Origin: Murinocardiopsis flavida | GTDB taxonomy: Bacteria > Actinomycetota > Actinomycetes > Streptosporangiales > Streptosporangiaceae | Length of the DNA: 64,000 nucleotides | Direction of reading: 5' to 3' | Assembly: GCF_003014485.1 (NCBI RefSeq) | Contig: NZ_PYGA01000012.1 | Coordinates: forward strand, 62,001-126,000 | Shown: piece by piece, positions 33,866-43,262 of the stretch | Numbering within the stretch: the stretch's first letter is position 1 | How the letters are laid out: each line of letters begins with the position of its first letter | Notes under the pieces: model-generated | Told to the model about the DNA's origin: nothing | The model's database searches: none | Seen by the model: only the letters and a program-made list of their open reading frames with translations | Position numbers and translations under genes: made by a program

Positions 33866-34996
33866 GTGGGCGGTTCCTGGGGCATAAGCGGTGCCATCCT
33901 CCTCAATGGTGCCCGCGACCCGGGGTGGGTGCGCGCGGTGGAGGCCGCCCGGGCGTGGATGCTCACGCACTGGTCCGAGTGGACGCACAACGAGGTCCAC
34001 GCGGAACGCACGGCCCCACTGGAACTGGCGGCCCTGTTGGCCCTGGTCTGCTACACGGCCCCCAGCAGCACCGATGAGGCACTGGAGGCGCTGCTGGCCG
34101 ACAGCGACCTGGAGATGCGCCTGGTGGACGGCCTGGCCGCCGCCGGGCACCGCGTCGGCCCCTACGCCGACGGCAGCGCGGACACGGCGATCGCCCGCGC
34201 CTGGGACACCGTGGACCACGCCCGGCGGGCACGCCCGGCCCTGTCCGAGCGCCCGGTCGTGGAGACCGCGGACGCGCTCCTACGCGCCCCGGCCATCCAG
34301 CGCCGCCTCGCGCGCCCGTTCCCGCCGCTGACGCGCCCCCTGGAGGACCACGTCCTGCTCAACGACCCGTTCTGCGGCGCGGCCGAGCCCGCCCCCGGCC
34401 GGCCCCGGCACGCGGAGGTGGCCTACGCCCCCCCCCCCGACACCGCCCCGCACCACCCCCGCACCCTCCCGATCGTGATCGACCTGGACACCTGGGAGCC
34501 CCAACCGGCCGCCGAGCGAACGCACGGCTACCACACCGCGGCCGCCATCCTCACCCGGCGCCCCCCGGGCAGCACCGACGTCTGGCTCGCCAGCCGAGGC
34601 GCAGCCTGGACCGGTACGGTGATCGCCGCCCAGATCGGGCCCGCCCGGCTGCGCTGCGTGCATGCGGCCTACCGCGAGAGCGTCGACTGGTACTCCCCGC
34701 TGAGCCCTCAGCACGCGATGGCGCGCAACACCTTCTTCACGGTGACCGCCCTCGACGCCCTCGACGCCCTCGACGACGAGGAGCCTGCGGTGCCCACCCA
34801 CATCTGGGCCGCGGTCCTGTCGGCCTGGCCCGGCTCGGCCCTGCGCGCCGCCGCCGGAGACCACACCGCGCCCCCGTCCCGCACCGAAGAGGTGCCCGTG
34901 CGCACCTGGGAGCAACTCGGCGACCTCCTCCTGCACGGACCTGCCGGGTCCACCCGCCTTCGCCTGTCCGACATCGCCACCGCGCCCCGCCCCTGA
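33866..34996 (+). CDS. Hypothetical protein, paralogue of the protein at 39069 (copy 1)
   Basis: 376 residues from a GTG with GGGAG nine bases ahead. Shares with the 39069 protein the segment EALLADSDLEMRLV-GLAAAG and the regions GTDVWLAS/STDIWLAE and ARLRCVHA/TRLRCVHS. The C-terminal half ends in VRTWEQLGDLLLHG versus TRWQDLREVVLHT. Globular, no membrane segment, no known domain. It sits before a decayed zinc-ribbon gene in the same order as its paralogue sits before an intact one. The exact start is uncertain (another GTG at 33851). Confidence 0.7.
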   Translation: MGGSWGISGAILLNGARDPGWVRAVEAARAWMLTHWSEWTHNEVHAERTAPLELAALLALVCYTAPSSTDEALEALLADSDLEMRLVDGLAAAGHRVGPYADGSADTAIARAWDTVDHARRARPALSERPVVETADALLRAPAIQRRLARPFPPLTRPLEDHVLLNDPFCGAAEPAPGRPRHAEVAYAPPPDTAPHHPRTLPIVIDLDTWEPQPAAERTHGYHTAAAILTRRPPGSTDVWLASRGAAWTGTVIAAQIGPARLRCVHAAYRESVDWYSPLSPQHAMARNTFFTVTALDALDALDDEEPAVPTHIWAAVLSAWPGSALRAAAGDHTAPPSRTEEVPVRTWEQLGDLLLHGPAGSTRLRLSDIATAPRP

Positions 34997-35270
34997 CCAG
35001 CGCCCACCCTCCGCCCCGGGAACACCCCGCGGCCCTCGCCCCTCCACCCGGCCCCTGGGCCGAACTGGCCTGCGCCGACTGCACCGCACCGCTGCGCGTG
35101 GCCCTGCCAGCCGCCACCCACTCCCTGGATCTGACCGCGGAACTCCATCACCACGGCTGAAACCCACAACGACCGGGCCGCCACCGTTGATGGCGAGGAG
35201 CCGGTGTACTGCCACCGTCACTGGCTCCACGCCGCCCGCCGCCACCTCGCCCGACTCCAGGCCCCCAGCA
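34997..35270 (+). pseudogene. Frameshifted remnant of a zinc-ribbon protein (like 40192)
   Basis: Reading from 34996 gives PWAELACADCTAPLRVALP and then a stop at 35160; from about 35141, one frame over, it continues as VYCHRHWLHAARRHLARL. The intact gene at 40192 has HPWAEVVCDACGERLRVVLP, then FCPWHCQDAARRILARL at the same spacing. There is no ATG or GTG start. So this is a copy broken by a frameshift and truncated soon after; the protein of ~550 residues is reduced to its first ~80. It follows the paralogue of the gene that precedes the intact copy. Confidence 0.62.
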
Positions 35271-35806
35271 CGAACCGCAACGCCGCCTTCGCCGCCGGCG
35301 ATGCGGAATGGGACGCCGAGCATCTCAGCCACACCCCTGAGGACTTCGCCGCGCCGCGCTGCCGATGCGTGCGTCTCCGGGCTGTCCGCGCTCGCCGAGG
35401 ACCTCCAACCCCACCCGAGCCGGCGGCGCTCGGTGAGGAGACCTTCACCAACGCCCAGCACGCCCCCTCCCTCCGCACCCGCGACCTGCTGACCCACCGA
35501 CACGCCGCACTCAGGGCGCCCAGCTCGCCGTGCCCATCACCACCGCTCCGTCGGCTCCCCGCCCCGCCTGCTCCCTGGAACTCGGCGGCGCCGGGCCCGT
35601 GCGGGCGGGCGCTGGCACCGGGCAACACCCCGGAGAGCCGCTGGAGCGTCCCGCACCGCCTGCACGTCATCCAGACCCACCTGTGCCGCGATTCCGAGGG
35701 CCGCATCCGCGCCCCCTACACCGGGTCGGACGCCGATCCCACCCTGGGCCCCCGCGCACTGATCCACGCCCTCCCGGCTGCCGGCCTCGGAGACAGGGCC
35801 GAACGC
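35271..35806. other. Degenerate region without a confident gene
   Basis: About 540 bases between two gene remnants. One plus-strand stretch (roughly 35640-35790: PHRLHVIQTHLCRDSEGRIR) has coding-like character but lacks a start and is embedded in low-complexity Pro/Ala frames. Best read as decayed DNA of the duplicated gene set. Confidence 0.4.
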
Positions 35807-35890
35807 TCACGCCTGCCCGGATTCGATCAGGACCCGGGCGGCCTCCTCGGTCCGGCCCCGGATCGGCATACCTCGATCTCCGCATGCCGG
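35807..35890 (-). pseudogene. 3' remnant of a gene like the one at 37573
   Basis: On the minus strand the segment reads AEIEV, then after a one-base shift GRTEEAARVLIESGQA and a stop. The intact gene at 37573-38040 has TEVEVGTRARAEDAARILTE near its C-terminus. The DNA is also visibly similar (TCAGGA-CCGGGCGGC-TCCTCGG in both). Only the last ~28 codons remain. Confidence 0.5.
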
Positions 35891-35893
35891 CCC

Positions 35894-35921
35894 CCGGTTC
35901 CGCGGCACGCCGCGGAACCGG
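35894..35921. terminator. Strong hairpin upstream of the 36014 gene
   Basis: Perfect 12-bp arms CCGGTTCCGCGG and CCGCGGAACCGG with a four-base loop. Isolates the 36014 promoter from upstream transcription. No T-run. Confidence 0.7.
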
Positions 35922-35963
35922 ACGAGCCGAGGTTTACATGACGCTGTAGAGGGTTACACTCCC

Positions 35964-35987
35964 AGTGCTGTAAATAAATACAGCACT
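35964..35987. promoter_or_regulatory. Palindromic operator before the 36014 gene
   Basis: Perfect arms AGTGCTGTA and TACAGCACT separated by AATAAA, in the AT-rich promoter patch 27 bases before the ATG. A -10-like TAAATA lies inside it, so binding would block transcription. The same half-sites occur before the paralogous gene at 61495-62871. Confidence 0.68.
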
Positions 35988-36013
35988 AGTCGCGTGGAAG
36001 GGCACAGCACCTC

Positions 36014-37372
36014 ATGCACACGTTCCGCCCCGTCGCCAACGGCATCCGCACCGACCACCCCGTCCCCGGCATCCCCTTCGTCGACGACGCCCACATCCCC
36101 GTCCAGGACCCCCGCGCCGTCGAGGCCGTGGGCCGCGGTGTCGCCGAGGGCATGTGGGGACGCTGGGATGAACAGGACGAGGGCTGGCTGGCCTTCACCA
36201 CCGACCCCCTCCGCCACGACCTCGGCTGGGCCCTGCGCCACCACCCCGACCACGGCACCACCGTGCTCCTCTACCGCCACGACGACGCCTCCGCCGTCCA
36301 CATGGACTGGTGGGGCCGCCCCCTGCTCTACCGCTCCGGCGGGTACTGGTGGGACGGCACCACCTGGTACCGGCCCGGCCAGGTCTACGACGCCGCCAGC
36401 GAGGCCTACGACCACCGCCCCGCCCGCGCCGCCGTCACCGTCACCGCCGCCGACCTCCTCGACGACTCCGCCGACGCCGCCGCGGGGCGCCTCCTCAAGA
36501 TCACCAACCTGGACCCCCAGGCCGCCCCCGCCACCCGCTTCAGCGACGACCTCGCCCTCTGGGCGTCCCTGCGCGCCCAACGCGGCGCCGCGACGCCGCT
36601 CGCGGCGTGCGTGGTGACGCTCTCCGCACCCGAACTGGCCGCCGACCACCTGGTCGGGATCCCCGAGATGGCCCGGATCGGCGGCATCGGCGCCTCAACC
36701 CTCCGCTCCTACATCGCCCGCGGCGAAGGCGACGTCCCCCCGGAACAATCCGTCGTCCACGGGCGCAGCATGTGGGCCCGCCCGGTCGCTGCGGACTGGG
36801 CCGAGCAGCGCCAACGGTCACCGGAGACCGTGACCGCCACCGTGGCCGAGGCCGAGGACACGTTCTCGCTCCCGGTCGGCCAGGCCGACCTGCGGCGCAG
36901 GCTCGCCAAGATGTTCTTCTCCTGGCTGTGGGAACGGCCCGAACGGCGCAAGCGCTGGGCCCTGCGCCACCGCACCGAGCCCGCCGTCGCCCAGGTCGCC
37001 GACGAACTCGGATGGAACGTGGCCGTGAGCCTGGACCGCATCATCCCTACCGGGGACCTGGCAACGACCTTGCGCTACGCCCTGCTGGGCGAGTTCGCCC
37101 GCGGCCGACGCACCGATCCCGAGGGGGCCATGGGCTTCCACGGGATCACGCCCGCCATCGCCAAGACGCTGGACTGGCTCGTGCGCCACGACCCCAGCCG
37201 CGCCCAGCACATGATCGGCGAACTCGTCGGACAAGCGGAACGGGAGATGGAGATCCCCCGCGCGGTGACCGCGCGCTCGCTGAGGACCGCGCTGTCGCTG
37301 GACGGCAAACTCACCGAGGCCGCGCGCAACGACTACCTCGACCGCGTCCTGCCCCCCTCTGAAACCAGCTGA
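36014..37372 (+). CDS. Winged-helix-containing protein, copy 1 of an operator-linked paralogue pair
   Basis: 452 residues. N-terminal domain (1-200) with [28 protein letters not shown] and SGGYWWDGTTWYRPG; a central AlpA/MerR-like winged helix (about 207-265: [37 protein letters not shown]); a helical C-terminal domain (290-452) with [15 protein letters not shown]. The paralogue at 61495-62871 matches over its whole length. A palindrome overlaps its promoter, as for the paralogue, so autoregulation is likely. Function otherwise unknown; mobile-element regulators have similar central domains. Confidence 0.78.
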   Translation: MHTFRPVANGIRTDHPVPGIPFVDDAHIPVQDPRAVEAVGRGVAEGMWGRWDEQDEGWLAFTTDPLRHDLGWALRHHPDHGTTVLLYRHDDASAVHMDWWGRPLLYRSGGYWWDGTTWYRPGQVYDAASEAYDHRPARAAVTVTAADLLDDSADAAAGRLLKITNLDPQAAPATRFSDDLALWASLRAQRGAATPLAACVVTLSAPELAADHLVGIPEMARIGGIGASTLRSYIARGEGDVPPEQSVVHGRSMWARPVAADWAEQRQRSPETVTATVAEAEDTFSLPVGQADLRRRLAKMFFSWLWERPERRKRWALRHRTEPAVAQVADELGWNVAVSLDRIIPTGDLATTLRYALLGEFARGRRTDPEGAMGFHGITPAIAKTLDWLVRHDPSRAQHMIGELVGQAEREMEIPRAVTARSLRTALSLDGKLTEAARNDYLDRVLPPSETS

Positions 37373-37394
37373 GCAAACCGGCCGCAGCCCGTCG

Positions 37395-37432
37395 GGAGCG
37401 GGTGCCCCGCCGCCAGGCAGGGTGCCCGCTCC
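37395..37432. terminator. Hairpin between convergent genes
   Basis: GGAGCGGG (37395-37402) and CCCGCTCC (37425-37432) with a 22-base loop, flanked by a second possible stem GCCGCA (37381-37386) and TGCGGC (37433-37438). Lies between the 36014 gene and the convergent gene ending at 37573; probably bidirectional. Confidence 0.5.
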
Positions 37433-37572
37433 TGCGGCACGGACGCGCGCCCGCACCCGCGCCGTCCTGGAATACCGCGGCCGCAGGGCCACCGGCCTGC
37501 GCATACCCATCGGGAGCGCAACGCCTCGGTGCAAGGCGGCACCCCGCCCGCCGGGGCAAGGCTCGCTCCGCC

Positions 37573-38040
37573 CTAGCGCGGGCTGCTGGCCTGGCGCACC
37601 GGGCTGGCGCTCACCCCCGCCACCCCGGCCTCGGTCAGGATCCGGGCGGCATCCTCGGCCCGCGCCCGGGTGCCGACCTCGACCTCGGTCCGCCACCACG
37701 CGTCACCGGGCGGCTGGGTGCCGGGCTCGATCACCGACAGGGCGGCCGCATCCGGCCACGCGTCCCGTAGCGCGCGGAGCCCCTGCTCCAGCACCGCCTG
37801 CTCGGCTGCGGCACCGCGCACCCGCCACCGCCCCGCCTCGTAGGGCACCGCCGGATGGTCCGGGCAACGGTCCGTGCGCTCCTCCCACCCATCGTCCTCA
37901 CCAGCCCACGCGCCCAGCAGCAGACGGTGCTGCCAGCCCGCCGCGTGGGCCTTCTCCGCCATCCGCGACGCGGGCGCCGCCAACTCGGCCCCGCACCCGG
38001 GCTCATCGCAGAGAAGAACCCTCATCACGTCCTGTGCCAT
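37573..38040 (-). CDS. Hypothetical protein with two Cys/His clusters
   Basis: 155 residues. The N-terminal VLLCDEPGCGAEL and, 40 residues on, DRCPDHPAVP form a zinc-binding-like pattern with a helix between. The C-terminal half (WWRTEVEVGTRARAEDAARI) looks like a small alpha/beta domain. A 3' remnant of a related gene lies at 35807-35890. Divergent from the 38174 gene. No known family recognised. Confidence 0.6.
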   Translation of the reverse strand: MAQDVMRVLLCDEPGCGAELAAPASRMAEKAHAAGWQHRLLLGAWAGEDDGWEERTDRCPDHPAVPYEAGRWRVRGAAAEQAVLEQGLRALRDAWPDAAALSVIEPGTQPPGDAWWRTEVEVGTRARAEDAARILTEAGVAGVSASPVRQASSPR

Positions 38041-38173
38041 AGGCCCAGTCTGCCGTGGACCGCCCGAGCACGCTCAGCCCCGACAGGGATGGCTCCCGCC
38101 CCGTGCACCGTGGTCACGCCCGGTCGGCGCCTGCGGACGATACCGTAGAACACCCCCCGGACCAGGAGTGCAG

Positions 38174-38938
38174 ATGGCGACACCACCGCAGGCGACCCGG
38201 CAGATCGAGGCCCTCCTCCGGCAGGCCGAAGGGGGCGAGGCCCGCCTGCATCTGGTGGATGGAACCGTTGTCGCCGGGCACCTGCTGCGCGTCGACGGCC
38301 CTCCGCGCACCCGTCTCACCGCCCACGTTGTGGAATCAGCGCAGGACGGAGCCCGCCCGGTGCTGGCGGAGGCGATCGCCGCCGTGCAACGCATCGACCA
38401 CCCGAGCGCCCCCCATCCCCTGGCCCGGTACTGGGAGGACATCAGCCACCCGCATTGGGAGGACCTCAAGGCGACAGGCATGGCGGCGCAAGCCGCGGTC
38501 GCGACCCTGGCAGGGATCGAAGTCAAACGCCTCTGGGTCTCCCTCGGCCGCGCAGACGGGGTCACCGGGGGGTGCGCGCTGGGCGGCAGTGACGCCCACC
38601 TCCAGTCCACCGCCCGCATGGCGCCCGCGCAGGCGTATTTGAAACGCGCCAAAGAGCTGGGCTACCACGATCCGATGGTGCTTGCCAGCCTCGACGTACT
38701 CCTCCACATGCCGGTCACCGCCGAGGTGCACGTCAACTCCGTCGAGGGGTGGCTCATCTGGCCGCGCCAGGCCGAGCGCGACATCGCGGTCCTGCTGGAG
38801 GCGCCCGACGTCTGGGCGGTGGTGCGCGGCGTCGCCGAGCTGCTGGTGGCGACCGGCGAGGTCGACCCGGGCCTCGTCGCCGAGCGCCTGGCGCCGGTGG
38901 CGCCCGACCACCAGGTCTGGTACCCCGGTCGCGGCTGA
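38174..38938 (+). CDS. Hypothetical protein, 254 residues
   Basis: ATG at 38174 with AGGAG. The first 60 residues (RLHLVDGTVVAGHLLRVDGP) look like a small beta-barrel of the kind seen in RNA- or polymer-binding proteins. The rest (RYWEDISHPHWEDLKATGMA; ERDIAVLLEAPDVWAVVRGV) is helical. No catalytic motif seen. The gene is 130 bases before the 39069 paralogue and likely in its operon. Confidence 0.65.
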   Translation: MATPPQATRQIEALLRQAEGGEARLHLVDGTVVAGHLLRVDGPPRTRLTAHVVESAQDGARPVLAEAIAAVQRIDHPSAPHPLARYWEDISHPHWEDLKATGMAAQAAVATLAGIEVKRLWVSLGRADGVTGGCALGGSDAHLQSTARMAPAQAYLKRAKELGYHDPMVLASLDVLLHMPVTAEVHVNSVEGWLIWPRQAERDIAVLLEAPDVWAVVRGVAELLVATGEVDPGLVAERLAPVAPDHQVWYPGRG

Positions 38939-39068
38939 GACCGGCGACGCGACCCGCCCTGGGCATCGGCCCGAACCGGGTCTGCGCCGGGCCACCGCAC
39001 CAACGCGCGAGACCCGCCGCGGCCTGCGTGGGACAATCGCATCCGACCGAGGCAGCGGGGAGGCGGCG

Positions 39069-40139
39069 ATGGGCACCAGCTTCCCCCCGGAATGGAATCC
39101 CGCCATGCATTTCGCGGTGCGCGGCTCCGCGGACCCGGCGTGGATGCTGGCGGTCGAAACGGCGCAGCAGCAGATCCGACACCGCTGGCCCGACCTCAGC
39201 TTCGCCGATCTCTCCAATAACAGCCATGTCCTGCTGTCCCTGGTGGCGCTGTGCGCCCTGGCAGCGCCCGACCGCATCCGCGGCCACGATGAGGAACTGG
39301 AGGCGCTGCTGGCCGACAGCGACCTGGAAATGCGGCTGATGGAGTCCTTGGCAGCGGCCGGGTACCCGGTGGGTCCCCGTGCCGGCGGCGATGCCGGGGT
39401 GCGCAGCGCCTGGGACCTGGTCACCCGCGCCTCTCCCACGTTGGGGACGCACCCGCTGCAAGAGCACGCCGACACCCTCCTGACGCGGACCGCCCGGCAC
39501 CGAGTCCAGGAACAGCCGCTCGTGCATCCGCTGGATGCCGTCGTCTTGCGCAACGAGCCGTTCAACCAGGCGCGCGCCCCCTGGCCCGGCGAAGCCTGGC
39601 AGGTGGAGGTCGACGTGCAGTGCGTGCTGGACGTCGACCCCGGTGACATCACGTTCCACGTCGTCCTCGACGCCGACCGCGATCGCCTGGGCCCGTGGGA
39701 CTTCTGGAGCGTGGACGATTGGGGCTCGGCCGCCCTGCTCACGCGGGCGCCCACCGGCGTCTCCACCGACATCTGGTTGGCCGAGCAGTCCGCCGCCACG
39801 GGCCACACCATGCTCGCAGTGCAGACCGGGCCGACCCGTCTGCGCTGCGTCCACTCCAATACGGGCCACCGCCTACCCCGCCAACCCGACCCCGCCTGGC
39901 CCCGCCGGAGCTTTTTCACCGCCACCTGCCAGGGCGCAAACGAGCCGCACGTCCCGGTCCAGGCGTGGCTGGCGGTATTGTCCAGCTGGCCCGACGCGGC
40001 TGTTGGGCGCGAGGCCGCGCCGGGCCGGCGAAGCACGCAGACCCGGTGGCAGGATTTGCGTGAGGTCGTCCTGCACACGCCGGAGGGCCGCACCCGCGTG
40101 CTTCTAGGCGAGGACTCCACCGCCCCCGCGCGCGGCTGA
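39069..40139 (+). CDS. Hypothetical protein, paralogue of the protein at 33866 (copy 2)
   Basis: 356 residues, GGGGAGG before the ATG. Shares LEALLADSDLEMRLM and several spaced blocks with copy 1. Contains VDVQCVLDVDPGDITFHVVL, a beta-rich centre. Followed after 52 bases by the zinc-ribbon gene, the same order as copy 1 and its broken partner. Function not recognised; the pairing suggests the two proteins work together. Confidence 0.7.
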   Translation: MGTSFPPEWNPAMHFAVRGSADPAWMLAVETAQQQIRHRWPDLSFADLSNNSHVLLSLVALCALAAPDRIRGHDEELEALLADSDLEMRLMESLAAAGYPVGPRAGGDAGVRSAWDLVTRASPTLGTHPLQEHADTLLTRTARHRVQEQPLVHPLDAVVLRNEPFNQARAPWPGEAWQVEVDVQCVLDVDPGDITFHVVLDADRDRLGPWDFWSVDDWGSAALLTRAPTGVSTDIWLAEQSAATGHTMLAVQTGPTRLRCVHSNTGHRLPRQPDPAWPRRSFFTATCQGANEPHVPVQAWLAVLSSWPDAAVGREAAPGRRSTQTRWQDLREVVLHTPEGRTRVLLGEDSTAPARG

Positions 40140-40191
40140 CACCCCCCGGCCCTGGGCGCGACGGCGGGAACCCCAGGAGAGGTGGAGCGGA

Positions 40192-41853
40192 ATGGGGATG
40201 GTCGGGGCCGAGACGGGTGGCCCCCACCCGTGGGCGGAGGTGGTCTGCGACGCCTGCGGGGAGCGGCTGCGCGTGGTCCTGCCCGGCGGGCTCGCGCCCG
40301 CCGCGCTGGGGGAGGCGGCCCGGGCCGCGGCCGAGCAGCAGAACGACTGGACCCGCGCCGACACGAGCGTGTTCTGCCCCTGGCACTGCCAGGACGCCGC
40401 CCGGCGCATCCTCGCCCGCCTGGAGCCGCCCCGCCGCGACCGCGGGCGCATCTTCACGGCCTTCGATCCCGGCCCCCTGCCCTTGAGCCGGGGACCCCGC
40501 CACGCCAGCGACCACGTCTGCGCCGTACGCACCCAGATCGGGCACCTGTACGAAACCGTTGAACGGTGGTCCCACCGCGAGCGACTCACCGGGCCGCAGC
40601 TGCGGAGACTGGTCCGGCACACCCGGGATCTACTCTGCCACCTGGAGCGGCTGCGTAAGACGATCGCGGGCGCGCACATCGCCGTGCCCGTCGCCCACCC
40701 CGGACCCGCAACACCCCTGGACTGCACGATCGGGCGCTCCGGCGTGATCCGCCATGACCCGTCTGTGCTCTACGCGCCTGGGGACATTATCGACCTCGAC
40801 GCCTCCACCAACCTCGACGGACGCACCCGAGGTGCGGACCCGGCCACCACCCCCGGCCGAACCGTGCAGGTCCTGGCCACCCACCTGCGCCACCGACCCG
40901 GCCGAGCCGGTCTCACCGCCGCCTACACCGTTCAGCTCGCCGACGCCGCGCTGGGCCCGGCCGGCCTGGACCAGATCACTCACGACGCTCTGCACTCCCC
41001 GCGCCCCAGCAAACTCGAGGGAGTTCTGCCCTTCAGCGGGCACCTCGCCCGGTTGGGTGACTGGACCGAACTGCTCACCTGGCACGGTTACCACCTCATG
41101 CGCCAACTCGCCCACGGGGAGTTCGCCGTCGGGCGGGTCGTGGCGATCGCGAACGCGCCCGGCCCGAACTACCCGAGGTCTCCGGAACTGCCCGCGGACT
41201 TGACCACCGCCACAAGCGGGCAGCTGTGGGCGTGGCTGCCCCGCCCCGCGCCCGGTCCCCCGCCGCTGCCCCGCCGGCTGGGCCTGGGCCGCGGCCGCGA
41301 CCTCCTGGCCCCCGGCGACCTCGTCACCGCCAGCACCGCCGAAGGGCCCGAGACCGGGGTCGTGTCCTGGGTCCACCTGCACGCCGGCGGGGGCGACATC
41401 GTTCCCACCTACACCCTCGCGCTGGCGCCGCGGGCCGGGCGGCCCGCCGCCCGCGCGATCACCCTCCCCCCGCCGGACTTGTGCCCCGCCCCGGAAGCGG
41501 TGTGGCCCCAGGACCCGGCACCCGCCGAGCAGCTCCACACCGAACTGGACGACATGCTGAGCACCGGAGCCGACCCGCTGGCCGCGCTGGCCGGGGCGCT
41601 GGAACAGCTCCCCGATGCACCCGCGGGCACGGCACGCGCGGTCCTGGCCGAGCACCCCGACCTGGGCCGCGCCGCCGGACGCCACCGGATCGACACCGCC
41701 GTCCTCCTCCTCGCCCAAGTCCCCTCCAGCGACCTCGACACCCGCCTGCGCGAGGCCGTCGCCCGCCTGGCCCGCGACCACGGGATGCACCGCCTGCTCA
41801 CCGCATCCGACCTGCCCTCCACGGCACTGCCCGCGCTGCTGGAACCGCCCTGA
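40192..41853 (+). CDS. Zinc-ribbon hypothetical protein, 553 residues
   Basis: ATG at 40192 (another at 40198) with AGGAGAGGTGGAG upstream. The N-terminus has VVCDACGERL and FCPWHCQDAA, a zinc-ribbon of four Cys/His. The middle (about 180-330) reads as a beta-rich domain (HYRV-type segments RSGVIRHDPSVLYAPGDIID), and the C-terminus is helical (AALAGALEQLPDAP). The frameshifted relative lies at 34997. No enzyme signature was seen. Probably works with the 39069 protein. Confidence 0.68.
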   Translation: MGMVGAETGGPHPWAEVVCDACGERLRVVLPGGLAPAALGEAARAAAEQQNDWTRADTSVFCPWHCQDAARRILARLEPPRRDRGRIFTAFDPGPLPLSRGPRHASDHVCAVRTQIGHLYETVERWSHRERLTGPQLRRLVRHTRDLLCHLERLRKTIAGAHIAVPVAHPGPATPLDCTIGRSGVIRHDPSVLYAPGDIIDLDASTNLDGRTRGADPATTPGRTVQVLATHLRHRPGRAGLTAAYTVQLADAALGPAGLDQITHDALHSPRPSKLEGVLPFSGHLARLGDWTELLTWHGYHLMRQLAHGEFAVGRVVAIANAPGPNYPRSPELPADLTTATSGQLWAWLPRPAPGPPPLPRRLGLGRGRDLLAPGDLVTASTAEGPETGVVSWVHLHAGGGDIVPTYTLALAPRAGRPAARAITLPPPDLCPAPEAVWPQDPAPAEQLHTELDDMLSTGADPLAALAGALEQLPDAPAGTARAVLAEHPDLGRAAGRHRIDTAVLLLAQVPSSDLDTRLREAVARLARDHGMHRLLTASDLPSTALPALLEPP

Positions 41854-42028
41854 CACACCGTCCCCGCCCGGACCGCGCCGCGCCCCCAAATGCCCAAGCC
41901 GCGCATCCGCCGAGATGCGCCCCACCCCGCCCCCAGCACCATCCGGGCCCAGCTCAAGGTTCTCTGTTCGGACCAGTCCTGCGTGCCGCAGGAGGTGATG
42001 ACAAGCGACCGCGACCCGGAGCATCTTC

Positions 42029-43162
42029 ATGGACCCTGCGCACACCCTCACCTGCCCGCACTGCTCGTGGAGCATCCCCGCGGCCGGCCCGGGCGACCCG
42101 TTCTCCGAGCTCGTCCGCGAGCTGCACTTGCAGAACATGCATCCCGGCACGACGGAATCGGCGCACCCTGCGCCAGCGGACGCTCGGGCCGGGACGACCG
42201 CGTCGGAATACCGTGGCGACCTCGCGATCCTCTACCCCCGCTTCCAGCCGGCCCGCGAGAGCGGCGGCCGCTGGGTGGCCTGCGGCCCCGCCGGGACCAG
42301 CCCGCAGGACGGCCGCGACTGCCTGGCCAGTTTCTTCCTCAAACAGTGCGCCGAGGAGCAGGAGGACGAGCGGCGGCGCGAGTACGGCGAGGCCGCCCAC
42401 CTGCTCGACTGGGAAGCCCATGATGAGCTTGTCGTCCTGGGGCAGCGCTACCGGATCGTGCGCATCGAACGCTACGTGCCCCTCATCGACGGCGTCCCCG
42501 AACCGCCGCGCAGCAGCGACTCCACCGCGGCGCGCGGGCCGGACGCCACGCACACCGCCGGCGGCGAGGACTTGAGCATCCACGCCCCCGCAGGCGCCGA
42601 CGACGCCGCGCTCACGGCGATGCTGCGTCGGCTGGTCCCCGCGGGAGGCCCCGTGCCAGCCGAGGTCACCGAGGACGCCCTGGTGCGCAACGAAACCCAC
42701 CCCGACCTCATCAGGCTGCGTCCCGGCTTCGAACTCCTCACACGCGAGGCCGAGACAGGATGGCGCCCGGTCGGAGAAGAGCACTCCACCCCCGCAGCAG
42801 CCCGCAACGCCCTGCGCGCCCACCTGGAGGCCCGCAGCTGCGACGACGACTGGAACACCGCCCCCGTACGCGAGCGCGAGGCCTGCGCCCGGGCACTCGC
42901 GCACTACGAGAAAGCGACTCCTGACACCGTGACCGTGCTGGACCGCGACTACCGCCTCGTGCGCGTGATCCGGGTCGTGCGCCAGGGGTTCGACGGGCTG
43001 GAGTCCCCGCGGGAGAGCGACTTCGACCCGTATCTGCCCCCGGCCGCGCAGTACGAGCAAGACGCCGATCAGGGGTTACTCAGACCCGACGACGACGCTC
43101 CGCCCTCGCGTCCCGGCAAGGACACAGCGCGGTTCATCCCCGGTGCCCAAAACGGGCGCTGA
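42029..43162 (+). CDS. DUF5954-like protein with N-terminal zinc finger
   Basis: 377 residues. Begins with LTCPHCSWSIP and HLQNMH, a C2H2-like site. The centre (ELVVLGQRYRIVRIERYVPL, DGVPEPPRSSD) resembles DUF5954 proteins of actinomycetes. A second half (residues ~180-330) repeats part of it: TVLDRDYRLVRVIRVVRQGF and DGLESPRESD, so the protein may hold two diverged copies of the domain. Function unknown. Convergent with the gene ending at 43263. The 175 bases before it hold no gene. Confidence 0.65.
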   Translation: MDPAHTLTCPHCSWSIPAAGPGDPFSELVRELHLQNMHPGTTESAHPAPADARAGTTASEYRGDLAILYPRFQPARESGGRWVACGPAGTSPQDGRDCLASFFLKQCAEEQEDERRREYGEAAHLLDWEAHDELVVLGQRYRIVRIERYVPLIDGVPEPPRSSDSTAARGPDATHTAGGEDLSIHAPAGADDAALTAMLRRLVPAGGPVPAEVTEDALVRNETHPDLIRLRPGFELLTREAETGWRPVGEEHSTPAAARNALRAHLEARSCDDDWNTAPVREREACARALAHYEKATPDTVTVLDRDYRLVRVIRVVRQGFDGLESPRESDFDPYLPPAAQYEQDADQGLLRPDDDAPPSRPGKDTARFIPGAQNGR

Positions 43163-43262
43163 ATCCTCGGCAGGCGAGGACCGGGCGGGTTGCACGCAGC
43201 GCTGCGCTCCGGAGCCCGCACCTCGGGCGAGGTCGCCTGCGTACCATCGATGCGCACTCCCG

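Noticed and set aside
35204-35941. 245-codon plus-strand frame in the decayed region
   Set aside because: Only its first ~22 codons resemble a real protein (the zinc-ribbon remnant); the rest is low-complexity Pro/Arg.
40630-42150. 506-codon minus-strand frame opposite the zinc-ribbon gene
   Set aside because: Mirror frame; the plus strand has a ribosome site, a Cys motif and a diverged relative at 34997.
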